The notes: generated by a model from the sequence alone, not told the origin. Counted from the stretch's first letter, positions 27,688-35,936 are shown. The stretch: 64,000 bases of DNA from Variovorax sp. KK3 (GCF_001984055.1 NZ_LYVO01000029.1:17102-81101); one strand, 5' to 3'. Program-made: numbers and translations.

Positions 27688-28346
27688 AGCGGCTGCTGGG
27701 CCTGCTGGTCGTGCTGCTGCCCTGGTCGCTCAAGCGCCGCGCGCTGCGCCGCTTCTGGGGCTACCAGGTCGCGGACAACGCGCGCATCGGGCTGTCGTAC
27801 GTGTTCCCGGGCGAGCTGGTGATGGACGAAGGCGCCACCATCGGCCACTTCAACGTCGCCATCCACCTGGGGCGGCTCGAATGCGGGGCGCATTCGGTCA
27901 TCGACCGCTCGAACTGGATCACGGGCCACCCACCCGCCGGCGCGCACTTCACGCACCGCACCGGCCGCGACCCGACGCTCACGCTGGGCGCGCATGCGGC
28001 CATCACCAAGAAGCACATCATCGACTGCACCGACCGGGTCGACATCGGCGCATTCACCACCATCGCCGGCTACTACTCGCAGATCATCACGCACGGCATC
28101 AACGTGGTGGACAACCGGCAGGACTGCAAGCCGATCCGCATCGGCGCCTACTGCCTGGTGGGCACGCGCGTCACGGTGCTCGGTGGCGCGACGCTGCCCG
28201 ACCGCTCGATGCTGGGCGCCGGGTCGGTGCTCAACAAGGCTCATGTCGAGCCCCACCAGGTGTACGCCGGCTCGCCGGCCGTGGCCGTGAAGCCCATCGA
28301 CCCCCAGGCCGCCTACTTCCACCGCGACCGCGGCTTCGTGCACTGA
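27684..28346 (+). CDS. Hexapeptide-repeat acyltransferase (WbbJ/LacA-like)
   Basis: A 220-residue left-handed beta-helix acyltransferase. A hydrophobic N-terminus (LLGLLVVLLPWSL) is followed by hexapeptide repeats, best seen in the last third (IGAYCLVGTRVTVLGG, SMLGAGSVLNKAHV) and the closing AGSPAVAVK typical of sugar O-acetyltransferases. Start ATG overlaps the glycosyltransferase stop, so the two are coupled and probably modify the same glycan. Confidence 0.85.
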   Translation: MKRLLGLLVVLLPWSLKRRALRRFWGYQVADNARIGLSYVFPGELVMDEGATIGHFNVAIHLGRLECGAHSVIDRSNWITGHPPAGAHFTHRTGRDPTLTLGAHAAITKKHIIDCTDRVDIGAFTTIAGYYSQIITHGINVVDNRQDCKPIRIGAYCLVGTRVTVLGGATLPDRSMLGAGSVLNKAHVEPHQVYAGSPAVAVKPIDPQAAYFHRDRGFVH

Positions 28347-28367
28347 GGCGCGGGGCCGGGCGCCTCA
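28344..28367. terminator. Palindromic hairpin joining two convergent stop codons
   Basis: TGAGGCGC-GGGGCCGG-GCGCCTCA is a perfect 8-bp stem with an 8-base loop. Its outer arms contain the stop codons of both convergent genes (TGA of the acyltransferase and, on the other strand, TGA of the BMP receptor). It lacks a U-tract, so it may serve as a bidirectional pause or as protection of 3' ends. Confidence 0.5.
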
Positions 28368-29456
28368 GCGCGGGATGCGCCCCTGCACGCCCTCGGCCAG
28401 CCAGTTCATCGACAGGATCTTGTCGTCGGGCAGCACTACGCCCTTGGCGATAACGACCCGGCCCTCGTTGTCACGCACGTCCTCGGCTGCCTGGAACACC
28501 TGCAGCTTGCCGCTCGCGATGTCGGCCTGGCGCGCCAGCACCTCGTCCTGCACGGCCTTCGGCACCTTGGGGCCGAAGTCGCCGACGCGGATCATTCCTT
28601 CCTTGACGCCGCCCCAGACTTTCGACGACTTCCAGCTGCCGTCGAGCACGGCCTTGGCGCGCTGGGCGTAATAGCCGCCCCACTGGTGGGTGACGGCGAC
28701 GATCTGCGCATCAGGCGCCACCTTGCGCATGTCGGAGTGGTAGGCAATCGCCAGCTTGCCGCGCTCCTGCGCCGCCGCCATGACCGCGGTGGAGCCGGTG
28801 TGGAAGGCGATCACGTCCACGTCCTGGTTGAACAGCGTCATGGCCGCATCGCGCTCACGGGGCGGGTCGAACCAGGCGTCGAGCCACACCACCTTCACCT
28901 GCGCCTTCGGGTCGACCGAGCGCATGCCCAGCGTGAACGCGTTGATGCCCTGCAGCACCTCGGGGATGGGGAAGCCGGCCACGTAGCCGGCCACGTGCGT
29001 CTTCGTCATGCGCCCGGCCGCCACGCCGGCCAAATAGCGGCCCTGGTAGTAGCGCGCGTTCGCGGTGGCGACGTTGGGTGCTTCCTTGTAGCCGGTGATC
29101 GACTCGAACTTCACGTCGGGGAAGTCGCGCGCCACCTTGAGCGTGGGCTCCATGTAGCCGAAGCTCGGCGTGAAGATCAATTTGTTGCCCTGTTGCGCGA
29201 GGTCGCGGATCACGCGCTCGGCATCGGCGCCCTCAGGCACGTTTTCGACGAAGGTGGTCTTCACCTTGCCGCCGAGCGCTGCCTCGACGGCTTTGCGGCC
29301 GTCCTCATGCTGGCGCACCCAACCGGCATCGGTGATGGGCGCGACGTAGACGAAGCCGATCTTGAGCGGATCGGCCGCGGGCTTCGCGGGCTGGGAAAAA
29401 GACGGCGATATCCAACAACAAGCGGCCGCGAATGCGGCTGCGAGGTTTTTGTACAT
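28365..29456 (-). CDS. BMP-family periplasmic substrate-binding protein (orphan)
   Basis: A 363-residue receptor of the basic membrane protein (BmpA/Med/PnrA) family, which in bacteria usually binds nucleosides for an ABC importer. It has a signal peptide (KNLAAAFAAACCWISPSFSQPA) and the family blocks IGFVYVAPITDAGWVRQHEDGR, NKLIFTPSFGYMEP and GFPIPEVLQGINAFTLG. It is a paralogue of the protein at 45782-46948, but no permease or ATPase gene lies beside it, so it may share that transporter. Start ATG 29456 follows TAGAGGAACACC. A strong terminator lies only 24 bases before this start. Confidence 0.9.
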   Translation of the reverse strand: MYKNLAAAFAAACCWISPSFSQPAKPAADPLKIGFVYVAPITDAGWVRQHEDGRKAVEAALGGKVKTTFVENVPEGADAERVIRDLAQQGNKLIFTPSFGYMEPTLKVARDFPDVKFESITGYKEAPNVATANARYYQGRYLAGVAAGRMTKTHVAGYVAGFPIPEVLQGINAFTLGMRSVDPKAQVKVVWLDAWFDPPRERDAAMTLFNQDVDVIAFHTGSTAVMAAAQERGKLAIAYHSDMRKVAPDAQIVAVTHQWGGYYAQRAKAVLDGSWKSSKVWGGVKEGMIRVGDFGPKVPKAVQDEVLARQADIASGKLQVFQAAEDVRDNEGRVVIAKGVVLPDDKILSMNWLAEGVQGRIPR

Positions 29457-29480
29457 GGTGTTCCTCTACATGGCCCCGAC

Positions 29481-29513
29481 AAAAAAATCGGCGCTGCGGG
29501 GCAGCAGCGCCGA
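29481..29513 (-). terminator. Rho-independent terminator upstream of the BMP gene
   Basis: On the minus strand, TCGGCGCTGC-TGCCCC-GCAGCGCCGA forms a perfect 10-bp stem with a 6-base loop, followed by seven Ts. It ends the DMT transporter transcript, whose stop is 52 bases upstream. Only 24 bases separate it from the BMP receptor start, too few for a separate promoter, so it may also act in that gene's leader. Confidence 0.9.
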
Positions 29514-29565
29514 GGCGGCATTTTAGCGGGCGCCTGTCGCACCGTTCCATCGCCGGCCGCGCGCC

Positions 29566-30402
29566 TCAGCCGAGCCGGATCAGCACCGACCCCGCCGTCG
29601 CAATCAGCACCGCCAGCGGCACGCGGCGGTCCAGCGGCTCCTTCAGGATCACGACCGCGATCACCGCGGCGAAGATCGCGCTCGTGTCGCGCAGCGCCGC
29701 GCCCAGGGCGATGGGCGCGTGCTGGAAGACCCAAAGGATGAGCAGGTACGACGCCATGGCCGCCACGCCTGCCGGCACGGCCTGCGGCCACTGGTCCGCG
29801 AGGCCGGCCAGGCGTGCGCCCGCGCGACGCTGCAGCCAGGCGAAGGTGATGGCGTTCACGACGGTGAGTGCCGCCCCGTAGGCCAGCGGCGACTGCGCCT
29901 GCCGCACGCCCTGCGCATCGCAGACCGCGTAGCCGGCCCCGAAGGCGCCCGCCGCCAGGATCCAGCCCAAGGCCGGCCGCTTCAACGCGCCTTCACGCCC
30001 GCCGCCCAGTGCCAGCATCAGCATGGCCGCGCTCACCAGGCCGACGCCGATGATGGCCAGCGGCGCCGGCTTCTCGCCCGCCACGGCCGCCGCCAGCGGC
30101 AGCACCAGCAGCACCGATGACGCCCGCGCCATCGGGTAGACCATGCCGAAGCCCGCATGCGAATAGCCGCGCAGCAAGGCCGCCACCGCGCCCATGTTCA
30201 GCGCCACCGAGGCGACGATCCAGGGCCAGGCGGCCAGTGGCGGCAGGCCGGCCCATGCCAGCATCGGCATGGCGATCAGCGCCGATACCGCCATCTGCGC
30301 CAGCATGGCCTGCGCCGGGTGGGGGTTGGCCTTGATCGCCGCGTTCCAGGCCGCGTGCAGCACGGCGCTCAGCAGCGCGGCGCCGACCATCAGTTTGTCC
30401 AT
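29566..30402 (-). CDS. DMT-superfamily (EamA-like) transporter
   Basis: A 278-residue inner-membrane protein with about ten hydrophobic helices arranged as two similar halves, as in EamA-type drug/metabolite transporters. Recognisable features are the N-terminal LSAVLHAAWNAAIK and the repeat-like segments LRGYSHAGFGMVYPMARASSV and LRDTSAIFAAVIAVVILKEPL. Substrate unknown. Start at ATG 30402. It is followed by a strong terminator. Confidence 0.88.
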   Translation of the reverse strand: MDKLMVGAALLSAVLHAAWNAAIKANPHPAQAMLAQMAVSALIAMPMLAWAGLPPLAAWPWIVASVALNMGAVAALLRGYSHAGFGMVYPMARASSVLLVLPLAAAVAGEKPAPLAIIGVGLVSAAMLMLALGGGREGALKRPALGWILAAGAFGAGYAVCDAQGVRQAQSPLAYGAALTVVNAITFAWLQRRAGARLAGLADQWPQAVPAGVAAMASYLLILWVFQHAPIALGAALRDTSAIFAAVIAVVILKEPLDRRVPLAVLIATAGSVLIRLG

Positions 30403-30737
30403 GCGGGCTGTCGACCCTCAGCAGCCCGGCCGGCGCGCGGGCTTGCCCTTGCCACGGCTCGGCGAGCCGGCGGACGGGCGCGCGGGTGTGTTCATCGCTT
30501 CGAGTCTCCTTGCCGGCGACTGGGCGCCTGGCCGGCTCGCGATCTTAGGGGACGCGTGTTCCGCGCAGAGGCTGCTCGCACACCGGGTGCGGCATGCGCA
30601 CCACGCCCCGATGCGAATCTGCAACGCCACCATGGCAGCAGTGACTTTGTTCACGCCATCGCCATGCGGCCGCAACGGCGCGGCAGTAGGATGCAGAAGC
30701 ACAACGCTCTTCGGCGTTCGTTGGAATCGGGCAGGTC
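30403..30737. other. Intergenic gap of 335 bases
   Basis: The gap separates the divergent DMT transporter and a small exported protein. It holds the possible 25-residue frame at 30418-30495; the rest shows no convincing gene, RNA or repeat, and presumably carries the two promoters. Confidence 0.6.
30418..30495 (-). CDS. Possible 25-residue basic small protein
   Basis: A short reading frame starts at an ATG preceded by GGAGACTCGAAGCG and encodes a Pro/Ser/Lys/Arg-rich peptide beginning MNTPARPSAG and ending ARRPGC. It lies 15 bases upstream of the DMT transporter. The ribosome binding site is its main support; composition alone would not distinguish it from chance in GC-rich DNA. Confidence 0.3.
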   Translation of the reverse strand: MNTPARPSAGSPSRGKGKPARRPGC

Positions 30738-31121
30738 ATGAAAGCGCGCATCGAACTGGGAGCACTCTTGTCGGCATCCGTCTTCGGCATCTGGCTGCCG
30801 GCCGAGGCGCAGACCACACGGCAGTCGGCAGCGCCGACCGCCGCCGAACAGCAGGAGGCCGACTGGCGGGTCATCGCCGCGCGCTGCGGGACCCCGGCCT
30901 TCGAGAAGGCCTTCTACAAGGAATCCCGCGCGGCCGTCAGCGCCGGACTCATCAATAAAAACCGCCCGCCGGCCGACGTCGAAAAATCGGTCGAAGCGCT
31001 GCGCCGCAGCCCCTTCGTGCTGGTGGCCAGCAACGCGGACTGCCCCAATCAGCTGGCCCAGCTCAAAGAGCTGCAGAAGAGCCGCCAGGGCCTGGTGCGA
31101 ACCGGTCGCAACCGGCCCTGA
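30738..31121 (+). CDS. Small exported hypothetical protein
   Basis: A 127-residue protein with a signal peptide (MKARIELGALLSASVFGIWLPAEAQ) and a mature part containing two cysteines (AARCGTPAF, NADCPNQ) likely to form a disulfide. The remainder is charged and helical. It ends 13 bases from a convergent gene. Family not recognised. Start at ATG 30738, preceded by a GGGCAGGTC stretch. Confidence 0.7.
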   Translation: MKARIELGALLSASVFGIWLPAEAQTTRQSAAPTAAEQQEADWRVIAARCGTPAFEKAFYKESRAAVSAGLINKNRPPADVEKSVEALRRSPFVLVASNADCPNQLAQLKELQKSRQGLVRTGRNRP

Positions 31122-31137
31122 GCGCCCGGCGGGCTCA
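31119..31137. other. Palindrome spanning two convergent stop codons
   Basis: TGAGCGCCCGGCGGGCTCA pairs TGAGC-CCC with GGGCTCA, leaving one bulged G. Both terminal triplets are stop codons of the convergent genes. It resembles the palindrome at 28344-28367 and lacks a U-tract. Confidence 0.4.
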
Positions 31138-31551
31138 GTCCCCGCCCGAGACGGTTTCCGTCGCCTTCGCCGTTTCGATTGCCTGCATCTCCTCGCACAG
31201 GATGGGCACGGCCAGGTTGCAGGCGTGGATGCCCATCACCGTCGTGAGCTGGATGACTTCCAGCACCTCCTCCGGTGTGGCGCCGAGCTTGAGCGCGTTC
31301 TTCATGTGCCGGCGCACGCCCGGCGCATAGAGATGCGTGGTGGCAGCGTTGATGGCCACCAGCACGAGTTCCTTGAACTTCGCCGGCAGCGGGCCGTTGC
31401 GGTGCGGAACGCTGCGAAAAGCCAGGTAGGCCTCCATGAACTCGGGATCGAGCTCGCGCAACTGGTCCCACAGTGGGTTCCAGTCGCCGCGCGCGATGTG
31501 GTCGTCGCAATGCGGCGTGGCCGTCTTGGTGTCGGTCGGGTTTGCGGTCAT
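31135..31551 (-). CDS. Carboxymuconolactone decarboxylase-family (AhpD-like) protein
   Basis: A 138-residue CMD-domain protein. The central block FKELVLVAINAATTHLYAPG...HMKNALKLGATPEEVLEVIQL is characteristic. The usual CxxC redox pair of AhpD is not present: the equivalent helix reads ATTHLYAP; a single cysteine occurs at IHACNLAV and another at PILCEEM. It is therefore unlikely to be a peroxiredoxin reductase and may be a small decarboxylase or binding subunit. It is the last gene of the receptor-TPP-GMC operon, 14 bases after the GMC stop. Start at ATG 31551. Confidence 0.85.
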   Translation of the reverse strand: MTANPTDTKTATPHCDDHIARGDWNPLWDQLRELDPEFMEAYLAFRSVPHRNGPLPAKFKELVLVAINAATTHLYAPGVRRHMKNALKLGATPEEVLEVIQLTTVMGIHACNLAVPILCEEMQAIETAKATETVSGGD

Positions 31552-31565
31552 CGGATCGCTCCTGG

Positions 31566-33212
31566 CTACCACCGGCCCGCATCCGCGAGCAGCATCTCGG
31601 ATGCCTTCTCGCCGATCATCAGCGCCGGTGCGTTGGTGTTCGACGACGCGATGGTCGGCATCACGGACGCATCCGCGACGCGCAAGCCCGCGATGCCGTG
31701 GACGCGCAGGCGCGAGTCGAGCACCGAGTCGGTGGAATCCCTCCCCATGCGGCAGGTGCCGACCGTGTGCCACGCCGTCTGGCCGCTTTCGCGGGCGTAA
31801 TCCAGCAGGGCCCCGTCGGCGGTGGCGCCGGCGCCGGGCCGCTGCTCGGCGATCACCACCTTGCCGAGCGACTTCTGGTGCGCGATGCGGCGAACCAGCT
31901 TCAGCAGGTCGACCGTCGCGCGCCGATCGGCCTCCTCGGCCAGGTAGTTGGGCTGGATGCGCGGCGGCGCTTTCGGATCGGCGCTGGCGCAGTGGATGCT
32001 GCCGCGCGAGGCCGGATACAGCACGAAGCCGCCGATCGAAAAGCCGGACCACGGGTCGATGCCGGCACCCTTCGTGCGCGAGTAGCGGTCCTTCCCACTG
32101 ATGTGGTACACGCGGATCATCACGTCCGGACGGCCGTTGGCCGATGCGGTGCGCGTGATGGCATGCGCTGTCGACGACGTATTGGCGAGCAGCCCCTTGC
32201 GCTGGAAGAGGTATTGCAGCGCGGTCTTCACCTTGACGTACGGGCTTCGCATCAGGTCGTTGATGGTTTCCGGCACGCTGGTGCGGTAGGTGCACCGCAC
32301 CTGAAGGTGGTCGCTCATGTGCTCGCCGACCGACGGCAGGTCGCGCCGCACTTCGATGCCGAGCGCCTGCAGCCGCGCCGCATCGCCGATGCCCGACAGC
32401 TCGAGCAATTGCGGCGATTGAACGGCACCCGCACTGAGCACGACCTCGCAGCGCGCACGTGCGGTGTGCACGCGGCCTTCGTGTTCGAACTCGACGCCCA
32501 CGCAGCGCTGGCCCTCGAGCAGCACGCGGTGAACGATCGCGCCGGTGCGCACCACCAGGTTGCTGCGCTGGCGTGCCGGCTTCAGGTACGCGACGGCGGC
32601 GCTCCAGCGGCGCCCGTTGTGGGCCGTCTGCTCGAGGTAGCGCACGCCTTCGTAGCTGACCGCGTTGTAGTCGGGCGTGCTTTCGATGCCCGCCTCGCCG
32701 CACGCGTGCACGAAGGCCTCGGAGATCGTGTCGCGCTCGCGCGCAGCGCGGTCGGTGATGCGCACCGGACCGTCGTGGCCACGCAGCGGGTTGTCGGTGA
32801 ACGGATTGGATTCGAGCCGCTTGAAGTACGGCAACAGTTGCTCGAAGCGCCATCCCTCGATGCCACGGTCCGTCCAGCCGTCGTATTCGCGCGGGTCGCC
32901 CCACACGTAGGCCATGCCGTTCAGCGCGCTCGAACCACCGAGCACCTTGCCGCGCGGCCAGTAGATCGACTGGCCCTGCATCGAAGCCTGGGGTTCGGTC
33001 TGGAACTTCCAGGCATAGCGTTCGTCGGTGAGCAGCTTGCCCACGCCCAGCGGGATATGGATCCACATGTGGTTGTCCGCGCCGCCTCCTTCGAGCAGCA
33101 GCACGCGGTGCCTGCCGCTTTCGGTCAGTCGCGAGGCCAGCACGCAGCCGGCCGAACCCGCGCCGACCACGATGTAGTCGTAGGTTTCCACGGAAGATGG
33201 TTCACCGGTCAT
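31566..33212 (-). CDS. GMC-family FAD-dependent alcohol dehydrogenase/oxidase
   Basis: A 548-residue glucose-methanol-choline oxidoreductase, closest in layout to choline dehydrogenase-like enzymes. It has the N-terminal Rossmann motif YIVVGAGSAGCVLASRL, the first GMC signature around GKVLGGSSALNGMAYVWG near residue 85-100 and the C-terminal catalytic region AWHTVGTCRMG with the closing ASSNTNAPALMIGEKAS. No signal peptide is seen. The start ATG overlaps the TPP-enzyme stop by four bases (ATGA). It should oxidise an alcohol to an aldehyde; the substrate is unknown, and the adjacent TPP enzyme could act on the product. Confidence 0.92.
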   Translation of the reverse strand: MTGEPSSVETYDYIVVGAGSAGCVLASRLTESGRHRVLLLEGGGADNHMWIHIPLGVGKLLTDERYAWKFQTEPQASMQGQSIYWPRGKVLGGSSALNGMAYVWGDPREYDGWTDRGIEGWRFEQLLPYFKRLESNPFTDNPLRGHDGPVRITDRAARERDTISEAFVHACGEAGIESTPDYNAVSYEGVRYLEQTAHNGRRWSAAVAYLKPARQRSNLVVRTGAIVHRVLLEGQRCVGVEFEHEGRVHTARARCEVVLSAGAVQSPQLLELSGIGDAARLQALGIEVRRDLPSVGEHMSDHLQVRCTYRTSVPETINDLMRSPYVKVKTALQYLFQRKGLLANTSSTAHAITRTASANGRPDVMIRVYHISGKDRYSRTKGAGIDPWSGFSIGGFVLYPASRGSIHCASADPKAPPRIQPNYLAEEADRRATVDLLKLVRRIAHQKSLGKVVIAEQRPGAGATADGALLDYARESGQTAWHTVGTCRMGRDSTDSVLDSRLRVHGIAGLRVADASVMPTIASSNTNAPALMIGEKASEMLLADAGRW

Positions 33213-34900
33213 GCGGACTTGTCCCGGTGCTTGAACGAATCCCGGCGAAAGCTGTAGAGGGCGTTCGGGTCGACCTTCACGTCCACCACCGCGGGCCTGC
33301 CGCACGCCACCGCAGCGGCGACCGTGCCGGCGAGGTCCGCGGCGCGATCCACCCGGAAGCCCTTCGCGCCCCACAGTTCAGCCAGTTGATCGTAGGGCGG
33401 GTTCGGCACGTCGGCGCCGATGTAGCGCTCGCCGAAGAAGTCGCGCTGGTATGCTTTTTCCGCACCCCAGCAGCCGTTGTTCATGACGATGCAGACGGTG
33501 TTGATGCCGTGAGCGACCGCCGTGCCGATCTCCGACGCGGTCATGCCGAAGCCGCCATCGCCCATCAGGCTGATCACCGTGCGATCCGGCGTGGCGAGCT
33601 TCACTCCCAGGCCGCAGGCGTAAGAGAAACCGACCAGCCCGAAATCCAGCGGCGTGAAAAGAGCCGGCGGCTGGGCGTAGCGCAGTTTGTCGGTGGCCTG
33701 CAGGCACAGGGTGCCGGCATCCATGGTGTAGATGCAGTCGTCGGGCAGCACGTCTCTCAGCGTCTTGAAAAGGAAGCCGGGTTGCAGCGGGTCCGTCCCC
33801 TGTCCCGCGTCGACGTCCTGCTTTTCGAGAAAGGCCTTGCGCCGGTCCATGAACGTCGTGGCCCAGTCACCCGCCAGGCTGCCGTCATGGCCTCGGAGCG
33901 CCGCACCCAGATCGCGCGCCACCGCGCCTGCCTCGCCGAAGAGGCCGAGCGCGACCGGGAAGAAGCGCCCGATGGCCGTCGGCTCGTTCTCCACCTGGAT
34001 GATCCGCGCGTTGCGGTTGAGGTTGTCGAACGAATAGAACGTGGTGTTGAAGCCCAGCCGCGTGCCGAGCGCGAGGATGACGTCGGCCGTGCGCGCGAGT
34101 TCGGACGCAACCACGTTGCCGCGCGGCCCCATCTGGCCCGCGTAAAGCGGGTGCGTACAGGGAATCGCGTCGCCGTGGCCTGGCGACGTGACGACTGGTG
34201 CGTTCAACATCTCGGCCAGCGCAAGCACCGCCGCATGGTGGCGCCCGTTCTTGACGCCGCCGCCGGCGAGGATCAACGGATTCTTCGCGCCGCGCAGCAA
34301 ATCGGCTGCCTGCTCGATGGCTTCACGGCTCGCGGTGAACGACCCGTCGAAGTGCATGCTGCCGGCGCGCGCAGCGAAGTCGAACTCGGCGCTTTCTGCG
34401 AGCAGGTCGCGCGGCAGGTTCAGCAACACCGGCCCGCGACGCGGCGACAGCGCCGTACGAAAAGCCTCGCCCATCATCTCGGGAATGCGTGCGGTCTGCG
34501 TCAGCGTCCACGTCTTCTTGGTGACCGGACGGAAGAGCGCCTGCTGGTCGACCTCCTGGAATGCATCGCGGTACACGTGCGCCGACGACAGCGAGCCTGC
34601 CAGCGCGACCACGGGCGAATACGCCGCGTGCGCCTGGGCCAGCCCGGTGACCAGGTTGGTCGCGCCCGGCCCGTTCTGCCCGGCCAGGAAGACGCCCGCC
34701 GTGCCCTTGGCGCGTGCGTAGCCGTCGGCCATGTGCACGCCGGTGCGCTCGTCGCGCACGCCGATGAAGTCGATCGAGCGCGCGTCGTAGAGCGCATCGA
34801 AGATCTCCATGCCGGCCGAGCCGATGAGGCCGAAGACGTGGCCGGTCTTTTCGGCCTCGAGCGATTCGACGATGGCCTGGCCACCCGTCATTCTTTGCAT
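33209..34900 (-). CDS. TPP-dependent enzyme, sulfoacetaldehyde acetyltransferase-like
   Basis: A 563-residue thiamine diphosphate enzyme of the acetolactate-synthase superfamily. It shows the N-terminal PYR domain (GLIGSAGMEIFD, catalytic-type glutamate in RDERTGVHMADGYAR, AGQNGPGATN, FQEVDQ), the central domain and the C-terminal PP domain with the TPP motif GDGGFGMTASEI...CIVMNN followed by WGAEKAYQRDFFGERYIG. The GQNGPG, FQEVDQ and WGAEK blocks recall sulfoacetaldehyde acetyltransferase (Xsc), but the overall match looks distant and no phosphotransacetylase gene follows. Start ATG 34900 has AGGAG upstream. It is coupled to the GMC gene. Confidence 0.82.
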   Translation of the reverse strand: MQRMTGGQAIVESLEAEKTGHVFGLIGSAGMEIFDALYDARSIDFIGVRDERTGVHMADGYARAKGTAGVFLAGQNGPGATNLVTGLAQAHAAYSPVVALAGSLSSAHVYRDAFQEVDQQALFRPVTKKTWTLTQTARIPEMMGEAFRTALSPRRGPVLLNLPRDLLAESAEFDFAARAGSMHFDGSFTASREAIEQAADLLRGAKNPLILAGGGVKNGRHHAAVLALAEMLNAPVVTSPGHGDAIPCTHPLYAGQMGPRGNVVASELARTADVILALGTRLGFNTTFYSFDNLNRNARIIQVENEPTAIGRFFPVALGLFGEAGAVARDLGAALRGHDGSLAGDWATTFMDRRKAFLEKQDVDAGQGTDPLQPGFLFKTLRDVLPDDCIYTMDAGTLCLQATDKLRYAQPPALFTPLDFGLVGFSYACGLGVKLATPDRTVISLMGDGGFGMTASEIGTAVAHGINTVCIVMNNGCWGAEKAYQRDFFGERYIGADVPNPPYDQLAELWGAKGFRVDRAADLAGTVAAAVACGRPAVVDVKVDPNALYSFRRDSFKHRDKSA

Positions 34901-34910
34901 GCTGGTTCTC

Positions 34911-35918
34911 CTATTCGGGCTGGATGCCGCTGGCCTGCACGAGGCGGGCGGTCTTCTTGATGTCTGCGGAAATCATCCGGTCGAAGTCGCCGAGCGTGAG
35001 CCGGGATGCGATGAGTCCCTGCGACTTGAGCTTGTCGGCAACCTCGGGCGTCTCCGTCACCTTGACGAACTGGGCCGCCAGCGATTCCATGATGGGCTTG
35101 GGCGTCTTCGACGACATCACCAGCGCGTACCAGATGCTCGAGTCGAAGCCGGGCACGCCCTGTTCGGCCACCGTCGGCACGTCGGGCATGGAGGGCGATC
35201 GCTGCGGACTGGTGACCGCGAGCGCACGCAGCCGTCCCGACTTGATGAAGGATTGCGCCAGCGCGATCGGTGGAAAGGCCGTGTCGAGCCGGCCGGCGAC
35301 GACCTCGTTGACCGCCTCCTGCACGCCCTTGTACGGGATATGCAGCAACTCCACGCCTTCTTCCGCCGCGAAGTAGGCGCCGGTCAGGTGGGTGGCGGCG
35401 CCGACGCCGGCGGAGCCGTAGGTCATCTCCCGCGGCTTCTTCTTGGCCGCCGCCACGAATTCGGCCAGCGTCTTCGCGGGATGGTCGTCGCGCACCACGA
35501 CGAGGCTGGGTGAAGACGCCAGCAAGGCCAGCCCCGAGAAGTCCTTTTCGGTGTCGTAGGGCAGCTTGAGCTTGAGCGCCGGATTCGCCGCGTGGGCCGA
35601 CGACACGAAGAGCATCGTATGGCCGTCGGCCGGCTGGCTCAGCAACATCTGCGATGCGGACACGCCACCGGCGCCCGGCCGGTTTTCCACCACCACCGAC
35701 TGCCCCAGCGGCAGCGCCAGCTTGTCGGCATAGATGCGCGCGATGATGTCGGTCAACGCGCCCGCCGTGAACGGCACGATGATGCGCACCGGCTTGGTGG
35801 GCATCCATGGTGAAGGCGACGGTGCCTGTTGCGATTGAGCCGTGCCCGGCAGCGACGCCCCGAGCCCGGCGGCGGCGAGCGCCGCGACGAAAGCGCGGCG
35901 CATGATCCTGTATTCCAT
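34911..35918 (-). CDS. Bug/TctC-family periplasmic solute receptor
   Basis: A 335-residue extracytoplasmic receptor with a signal peptide (MRRAFVAALAAAGLGASLPGTAQS after a short MEYRI lead) and family motifs KPVRIIVPFTAGALTDI, VVENRPGAGGVSAS and HIPYKGVQEA. Start at ATG 35918 chosen because GGAGACTGCCG precedes it; an ATG at 35903 is the alternative. It is the first gene of a four-gene operon whose promoter region contains a perfect palindrome shared with the divergent GntR regulator. It probably binds the substrate or a related acid for uptake or sensing. Confidence 0.92.
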   Translation of the reverse strand: MEYRIMRRAFVAALAAAGLGASLPGTAQSQQAPSPSPWMPTKPVRIIVPFTAGALTDIIARIYADKLALPLGQSVVVENRPGAGGVSASQMLLSQPADGHTMLFVSSAHAANPALKLKLPYDTEKDFSGLALLASSPSLVVVRDDHPAKTLAEFVAAAKKKPREMTYGSAGVGAATHLTGAYFAAEEGVELLHIPYKGVQEAVNEVVAGRLDTAFPPIALAQSFIKSGRLRALAVTSPQRSPSMPDVPTVAEQGVPGFDSSIWYALVMSSKTPKPIMESLAAQFVKVTETPEVADKLKSQGLIASRLTLGDFDRMISADIKKTARLVQASGIQPE

Positions 35919-35936
35919 CGGCAGTCTCCGAATGTA

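Noticed and set aside
31135..31551. AhpD alkylhydroperoxidase function for the CMD protein
   Set aside because: The CxxC catalytic pair expected of AhpD is missing at the usual helix.
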